DNA of 35,839 nucleotides from an uncultured Granulicella sp. (GTDB lineage Bacteria; Acidobacteriota; Terriglobia; Terriglobales; Acidobacteriaceae): the NCBI GenBank assembly GCA_937873265.1, contig CALMVL010000220.1, forward strand, positions 1-35,839, given 5' to 3'. A program made the translations under genes and the position numbers. The notes beneath the pieces were generated by a model, which made no database searches, was not told the DNA's origin, and worked only from the letters and a program-made list of their open reading frames with translations. Positions 31,548-35,839 of this stretch are shown piece after piece. The stretch's first letter is position 1. Each line of letters begins with the position of its first letter.

Positions 31548-33113
31548 TTATTGAACCTCTAAAAGGCTGGGTGCCACCTGTTCCAGTTGTCCTAGCGCAC
31601 GGGCCACGCTGAGCTTTGCCACGTTATGGGAATAAAGGCTGCTGATGTAGTCACGCTCGGCGGCCGCTAGGCTTTCCGATGACTGCACCACCTCCACCGA
31701 GTCCGTCACACCCTCGGCGAAACGATCCTGGGACTGCTTGAGGGTGTCGAGCGCGAGGCCGCGGTTGCTGTCCGCAACCTTGACCTGATTGGTCGCGACT
31801 TCCAGATCGATGTACGCATTGCGGACGTCCAGCTCAACCGCCTGCTGCTGATCCTGGTATTCGGCCCGGCGCTGATCGACGACGGCGGTCGCCTGTTCGA
31901 TGTCGGAGCGGGTTCTGCCCCCATCGAAGATCGGGATGTTCACGTTCCCGGCAACACTGAAGATGCCATTGCCCGCATTCGGATTGACTCCCTCGATACC
32001 GTAATAGCCCGATACGGTGGCAGAGGGAAGATGCTCGGCACGCGACGCGTGCAGGGCCTGCTCCGCCGCACGCAACTGCGCGGCGGAGGCCTGCAGGTCC
32101 GGTCGCTGTGCCTCGGCCTGGCGGATCGCATCATCCAAGGGCGCAACCGTCTGCGCGCGAAACGAGAGAGCTTCCGTAAAGCTGATCGGCGTTCGCAGAG
32201 GCAGGCCAAGCATGCGCACCAGCGTCAGTTGTTCCTTGGCGAGGTCAGCTCGGTCCGAGGACAAGCGCTGCTGTTCGGTTTGCAGTTGCACCAGGCTCCG
32301 CTGGGTGTCGACCCTGGACTTGGTGCCCGCGCGGTTCTGCGCGAGGGACTGGTTGTAGCTCGCCTGGGCGTACTGAACCTGCGCTTCTTGCGATCGAACC
32401 AAAGCGATCTCGGAAAGATTGCGCAGGTATTCGCCGCTCACCGCCAACAGCACCAGCTCGCGCGCGTCCTTCTGGCTTAGTTCTGAGGCCTGCTCCAGCG
32501 CCTTCGCCTCGCGGTAGTTGCTCAGTGCGGTTCGGTCGAACAGGCTCTGTGATGCGCTTCCGCGCGCGTCGTAGTAGTGGTACGGTCCTACGACCTTGGG
32601 AAGCAGGCTGCCGAAAGCAGGAACCGTGTTCGCGCTCAGGCCAATCGCTTGAAGATCGGTCTTTTGATCCGTGTAGCTAAGGCTCGCGCTAAGGTCGGGA
32701 CGAAGCGCGCTCAGGGCAGCCAGGCGTTCGGCACGCACCTGCCGTAGCGTGTTGCTCGCATCGATCGAGCCCAGATTGAACCGCAGGGCCCGGCGAAGCG
32801 CCTCACCTAACGTCAACGTGATTGGTGCGCCCGTGGCACCCGGGTCGAGAACACTGGATTGGTAACTTCCCTGTGCGCTGATGCTGGTGTTGATTGTGTC
32901 CGCGCTCGAGGTGGCGCCGCCGCCAATCGCAGACTGCTGCGTCACGACGCTGTTCGCCCCCTGCCGCCCGGAGAGTGGTACCTGTTGCGCCCGCGAAGGC
33001 TGGCTGCCACTGCCCTGGCCTGAGGGCGCCTGCGCGCGACACGGAAGAACGGCAAGGAAAGCCAAAACAGCAACGGCCGTGGGGTGATGTCGATGGAGAA
33101 AGCCAAGTTGCAC
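31548..33113 (-). CDS. TolC-like outer-membrane efflux channel
   Basis: This outer-membrane factor has 521 residues: a signal peptide (about 1-28, VLAFLAVLPCRAQA), a Ser/Gln-rich linker, and two OEP repeats (about 90-300 and 305-510). LTLGEALRRALRFNLGSIDA marks the first repeat and LDDAIRQAEAQRPDLQASAA the second. Long coiled helices follow each. The start is GTG at 33113, with AAAGGAG six bases upstream; no ATG is available there. The gene is 10 nt after the pump gene and 2 nt before the adaptor gene. There is no clear lipobox. Confidence 0.92.
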   Translation of the reverse strand: MQLGFLHRHHPTAVAVLAFLAVLPCRAQAPSGQGSGSQPSRAQQVPLSGRQGANSVVTQQSAIGGGATSSADTINTSISAQGSYQSSVLDPGATGAPITLTLGEALRRALRFNLGSIDASNTLRQVRAERLAALSALRPDLSASLSYTDQKTDLQAIGLSANTVPAFGSLLPKVVGPYHYYDARGSASQSLFDRTALSNYREAKALEQASELSQKDARELVLLAVSGEYLRNLSEIALVRSQEAQVQYAQASYNQSLAQNRAGTKSRVDTQRSLVQLQTEQQRLSSDRADLAKEQLTLVRMLGLPLRTPISFTEALSFRAQTVAPLDDAIRQAEAQRPDLQASAAQLRAAEQALHASRAEHLPSATVSGYYGIEGVNPNAGNGIFSVAGNVNIPIFDGGRTRSDIEQATAVVDQRRAEYQDQQQAVELDVRNAYIDLEVATNQVKVADSNRGLALDTLKQSQDRFAEGVTDSVEVVQSSESLAAAERDYISSLYSHNVAKLSVARALGQLEQVAPSLLEVQ

Positions 33114-33123
33114 GATCGCTCCT

Positions 33124-34716
33124 TTAGTGCGCTGCTGCCTGTGTCCCCTTAGGTGGCCGCTTCATGAACATGGCCAGGGGCGCCGTTACAAACATCGCAA
33201 TCGCAAAAAAGTGAAAGACGTCCTTGTAGGCCAGCATGTTCGCCTGAGACACCAGGGTGCGTTGATAGAACTGCGCCAGCGCCCTGTGCTGGGCATCGGC
33301 CACAGCCGCCACACTGCCCCTGGACTGCTGCGTCAACGTGTTCAGACGCGCGACCCATGCAGGACTGCCGTTGTTCACATGCCGCGCAAGGTAAGCCTGA
33401 TGCGTTTGGCCCCAACGCGCCGCGAAGGTAGTCACAAACGAGGTCCCGATCGAACCGCCCACGTTGCGCCCCAGATTGATCGTGCCCGACACGTCATTGC
33501 TCTGTTCCGGCCGCGTTCCCACATAGGCAAGCGTGGAAACAGGGATGAACAGGAAACCCAGGCCGAGCGACTGGAAGAAACGGGCCTTGGCCACCCAGGC
33601 AAAGCTGACACCGACATAGATCTCCGCCACATAGAAGAGCGAAAAGCCCATCATGAGATAGCCGAAAACGATCAGCTTGCGGGGATCAACCTTGCCGATC
33701 AGGACCCCCACGAGCGGCATCATCAGAATGGTCGCGAGCCCGCCAGTCGACAAGGCCTCGCCGGCAGCTCCCGCGGTGTACCCCATCAGTTGCTGAAGGA
33801 TCTGCGGCATCGCGATGTTCGCGCCATACAGCGCAAACCCCACAAGCATCATCATGCAAAAAGCAAGGGCAAAGGTCCGGTTCTGAAACAGCCGCAGATC
33901 GACGATGGGCTTCTGGCCTTTGCGCGAGACATAGAGCTCCCAAACGATCATGCCGACGAAGCCGATAATCGTCAGTACGAGGAAGACGCAGATGAAGTCG
34001 GAGTTGAGCCAGTCATCTTCCTGCCCCTTGTCAAGGATCACTTCAAGGCAGCCGAACGCAAGCGCGACGAACCCGAATCCGACGGTGTCCATACGAAAGC
34101 CGTTGCGCTTGACCTTCTCGACCTCTTCCTTAATGTTGGGTGGATCTTCAACTAAGCGCGAAGTGAGGAACAGTGAAAGCACGGCGACAGGCACATTGAT
34201 GAAAAAGATCCAGCGCCAATCGTAGTTGTCCGTGATCCAGCCTCCCAGGGTCGGGCCGAGCACCGGCGCGGTGACCACAGCCAGGCCGTACACCGCAAAG
34301 GCCTGCCCTCGTTTTTCCGGAGGAAACGTGTCGGCCAGAATCGCCTGTTCCGAGGGTGCCAGCCCTCCGCCACCGATCCCCTGGAGTACGCGAAAAAACA
34401 GAAGCAACGGCAACGATGGCGCCAAGCCGCACAACACGGAGCTGATGCCAAAAAGCGCGACGCAACTCATGTAAAAGCGCTTGCGCCCAAAGACCGAAGC
34501 AAAGTACGCCGCAACCGGCAGGATCACGGCGTTTGAGACCAGATAGGAGGTGATGACCCATGTCGCTTGGTCCTGCGTCGCGCCGAGGCCCCCCGCAATA
34601 TGTGGCACGGCGACGTTCGCGATGGAGGTGTCCAAAACCTCCATGATCGTCGCCAGCGTAACGGTCACAGCAATCGCCCATGGGTTGTGCTTGGCCTGTG
34701 TCTGGCTCTTGCTCAT
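33124..34716 (-). CDS. EmrB/QacA-type MFS multidrug efflux pump (DHA2)
   Basis: This proton-driven inner-membrane transporter has 530 residues and a hydrophobic profile with about 14 membrane segments. The first reads VTVTLATIMEVLDTSIANVAVPHI, with the D and T of the DHA2 motif D1. Motif A-like FGRKRFYM follows at the loop 2-3, and GLAVVTAPVLGPTLGGWITD is the antiporter motif C. The ATG at 34716 has AGAGGTGG just upstream; an in-frame GTG at 34722 is less likely. It is the first gene of the efflux operon, followed by the channel and adaptor genes. Substrates cannot be predicted beyond hydrophobic drugs or toxic metabolites. Confidence 0.93.
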   Translation of the reverse strand: MSKSQTQAKHNPWAIAVTVTLATIMEVLDTSIANVAVPHIAGGLGATQDQATWVITSYLVSNAVILPVAAYFASVFGRKRFYMSCVALFGISSVLCGLAPSLPLLLFFRVLQGIGGGGLAPSEQAILADTFPPEKRGQAFAVYGLAVVTAPVLGPTLGGWITDNYDWRWIFFINVPVAVLSLFLTSRLVEDPPNIKEEVEKVKRNGFRMDTVGFGFVALAFGCLEVILDKGQEDDWLNSDFICVFLVLTIIGFVGMIVWELYVSRKGQKPIVDLRLFQNRTFALAFCMMMLVGFALYGANIAMPQILQQLMGYTAGAAGEALSTGGLATILMMPLVGVLIGKVDPRKLIVFGYLMMGFSLFYVAEIYVGVSFAWVAKARFFQSLGLGFLFIPVSTLAYVGTRPEQSNDVSGTINLGRNVGGSIGTSFVTTFAARWGQTHQAYLARHVNNGSPAWVARLNTLTQQSRGSVAAVADAQHRALAQFYQRTLVSQANMLAYKDVFHFFAIAMFVTAPLAMFMKRPPKGTQAAAH

Positions 34717-34852
34717 GACCACCTCTCATGGAAGATCTACCTTCAAGCACATTTCGGCAGCGAAGACCTTGGGATCAGCACGGGTGCATAACTCCCTAGT
34801 TCGGAACAGGCTCCAACCATCACCGCTGCCCAACCACTCGAATTACGCCAAG

Positions 34853-34868
34853 CGTACCACACGGTACG
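34853..34868. promoter_or_regulatory. Candidate TetR operator upstream of the efflux operon
   Basis: CGTACC (34853-34858) and GGTACG (34863-34868) form a perfect inverted repeat with a 4-bp spacer ACAC, 16 bp in all, a size typical for TetR operators. On the minus strand it lies about 137 bp before the pump gene start, overlapping a weak possible promoter (TTCGAC, 18 bp, TACGCT). This makes it the best candidate site for the TetR protein encoded at 29466-30140. Confidence 0.4.
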
Positions 34869-35784
34869 ATAAATGTCGAAGCCGTGCTGCTCGTCGTCGA
34901 GCCCGAGTCATCCCGTAATCCGAAGCCGTCCGGGGAGAGGAACCCTTGGTAAAAGCCACCCCATTGCGAACGGCTCGTGACAAGGCTTCACCGGGAACGT
35001 CCACAAAACCTGCCTGTACGCAGAGAGGCTCGCTCTGAGCATCCGCGGCCTCCGCATCGACGGCTCCGCCAGAAAACTCAAGCGAGAACGGAAGAAACGT
35101 GAGCGGGCGTGTTATTGACGGTGCCATCCGGCATCGTCACACTTAGGTCAGGCGAGCTTCCAAACCAGCCGCGGATGCCCCGATCGTGCGCGTGTCTCTC
35201 GCGATAGAGCGCACACAGACGCGGGCGACTCTGTACTCGCCGCTGCGCATCGGCGCTAAGTTCACCTGGTCCTGAACGCCCCAACATGAATCGCACGGGG
35301 CAGCGCCGCATGAGGGTAGCGACGATCTGCACGGCGAGCTCGTCGACAGTCGCGAATCCAACGTGACGCTTCAGCCCCGTACCTCCACGGGCGACGGAGG
35401 CCTTCGAGATCGTCACAGAGAACCCTGTCGGAGCGAACGGAAAGCAGGTTCCGTCGCGGCGGATTACCTGAAACCCTCTGCAGAAGTGCTTAGGTGTTGG
35501 TGGCTGTACTACAGGCTTCGCGATCTATGGCTGCAGGGAGATCATCGGGGGAGGCGAGCCGGCCTTTTGCAACGTGCCGGTCAAGCGTACCGCCGAGCCC
35601 GGCATGGTGCCTATGACGTTCCTGAGTGTCCAGGAACTTCCTTCAGCAGCAGGGGAAGACGTTCGCCGCGCAGCGTCGATCTCATCCTCGCCGATCCGCC
35701 CAACCTAGCCCGGTACAAGCACCGTGCGGGCGGTCGATCGCGCACACTTGCGCTCTCGGGAGCGTTACCCTTGCCTTGATCTGA
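34869..35784. other. Gene-poor region with possible decayed coding sequence
   Basis: About 900 bp without an intact gene that I can support. Short open frames exist on both strands (for example minus 35078-35416, 112 codons from a GTG, with a fairly protein-like end, and minus 34843-35127), but none matches a family I know. Near the right end, one stretch resembles a DNA methyltransferase motif (see the pseudogene entry). Overlapping it in another plus-strand frame, about 35472-35710, is an uninterrupted stretch of about 78 codons containing a protein-like part (AFCNVPVKRTAEPGM) but no clear start. The position beside a tRNA gene fits remains of an integrated element. Confidence 0.3.
35660..35745 (+). 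pseudogene. Possible DNA methyltransferase remnant (frameshifted)
   Basis: The frame starting at 35660 reads RSPRSVDLILADPPNLARYKHRA. This resembles the SVDLIxxDPPY motif IV region, and the residues after it, of N4/N6 DNA methyltransferases found on phages and integrative elements. The catalytic tyrosine of DPPY is asparagine here. Directly afterwards the expected GR[ST]IAN-like continuation appears in a different frame (GRSIAH, 35728-35745). No upstream SAM-binding domain or downstream part is seen. This looks like a decayed fragment, but the match is short and from memory of the family. Confidence 0.33.
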
Positions 35785-35839
35785 TGGAGCCGACGAACGG
35801 ACTTGAACCGTTGACCTGCTGATTACGAATCAGCTGCTC
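35785..35839 (-). tRNA. tRNA-Thr (anticodon CGT), 3' part; 5' end outside the window
   Basis: On the minus strand the sequence reads an anticodon arm GCTGA-TTCGTAA-TCAGC (anticodon CGT, decoding ACG). A 5-nt variable loop AGGTC follows, then a T arm AACGG-TTCAAGT-CCGTT with perfect pairing, the acceptor 3' strand CGTCGGC, discriminator T and encoded CCA (ending at 35785). The D arm and 5' acceptor strand lie beyond the right edge. The partial acceptor stem cannot be verified. Confidence 0.9.

Noticed and set aside
1-35839. CRISPR arrays, insertion sequences, intact prophage or integrase genes
   Set aside because: No regularly spaced direct repeats of CRISPR type, no transposase or integrase motifs and no terminal inverted repeats were seen.

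Overview
The window is GC-rich bacterial chromosome dominated by a surface-polysaccharide (exopolysaccharide/capsule) locus of the Wzx/Wza/Wzz type. It is followed by a separate tripartite drug-efflux operon and ends in the 3' part of a tRNA-Thr gene. The outer-membrane export proteins, a TolC-type channel and periplasmic adaptor point to a diderm. The gene set (GumC-like Wzz with a separate P-loop partner, short one-SLBB Wza proteins, PilZ, GH39-like/beta-helix secreted proteins, TPR protein) resembles Terriglobales/Acidobacteriaceae (Acidobacteriota). That assignment is an inference from style; no 16S or marker gene is present.

Layout. (1) 7-4758, minus strand: a tight operon pilZ - wza - wzz - degenerate BY-kinase-like - priming sugar transferase. 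(2) 5275-7551, plus strand: a secreted beta-helix protein with a strong hairpin terminator, then a LuxR-type regulator whose receiver domain has lost its phosphorylation residues. (3) 7682-9654, minus: a GT26 (WecG/TagA) and a GT4 glycosyltransferase, overlapping by 4 bp. (4) 9936-21490, plus: extended SDR, second wzz, second degenerate BY-kinase-like protein, second wza, two GT4, one GT2, Wzx flippase, a GT4 and a GT2, closed by a 17-bp perfect-stem terminator. (5) 21547-24738, minus: a large secreted fusion of a GH39-like barrel, apparently without its catalytic glutamates, and a right-handed beta-helix. (6) 25216-26355, plus: a GT9 heptosyltransferase-like gene. (7) 26533-28032, minus: a secreted TPR protein. 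(8) 28280-34716, minus: EmrB-type MFS pump, TolC-like channel, EmrA-type adaptor, TetR repressor and an NmrA-like NAD(P)-binding protein. (9) 34717-35784: no intact gene, but a possible TetR operator and fragments suggesting decayed genes, one resembling a DNA methyltransferase, next to the tRNA-Thr(CGT) that runs off the right edge.

How the genes may work together. The sugar transferase would load the first sugar phosphate on undecaprenyl phosphate, and the glycosyltransferases would extend the repeat unit. Wzx would flip it, Wzz would set chain length and Wza would export the polymer. The PilZ gene overlapping wza suggests c-di-GMP control. The window holds two complete Wza/Wzz/P-loop sets in opposite orientations but no recognisable Wzy polymerase, so Wzy is expected outside. 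A recurrent oddity is that several normally catalytic or switchable proteins (both BY-kinase-like proteins, the LuxR receiver, the GH39-like domain) lack the residues their families need. This suggests a locus that uses these folds as scaffolds rather than as enzymes or phospho-switches.
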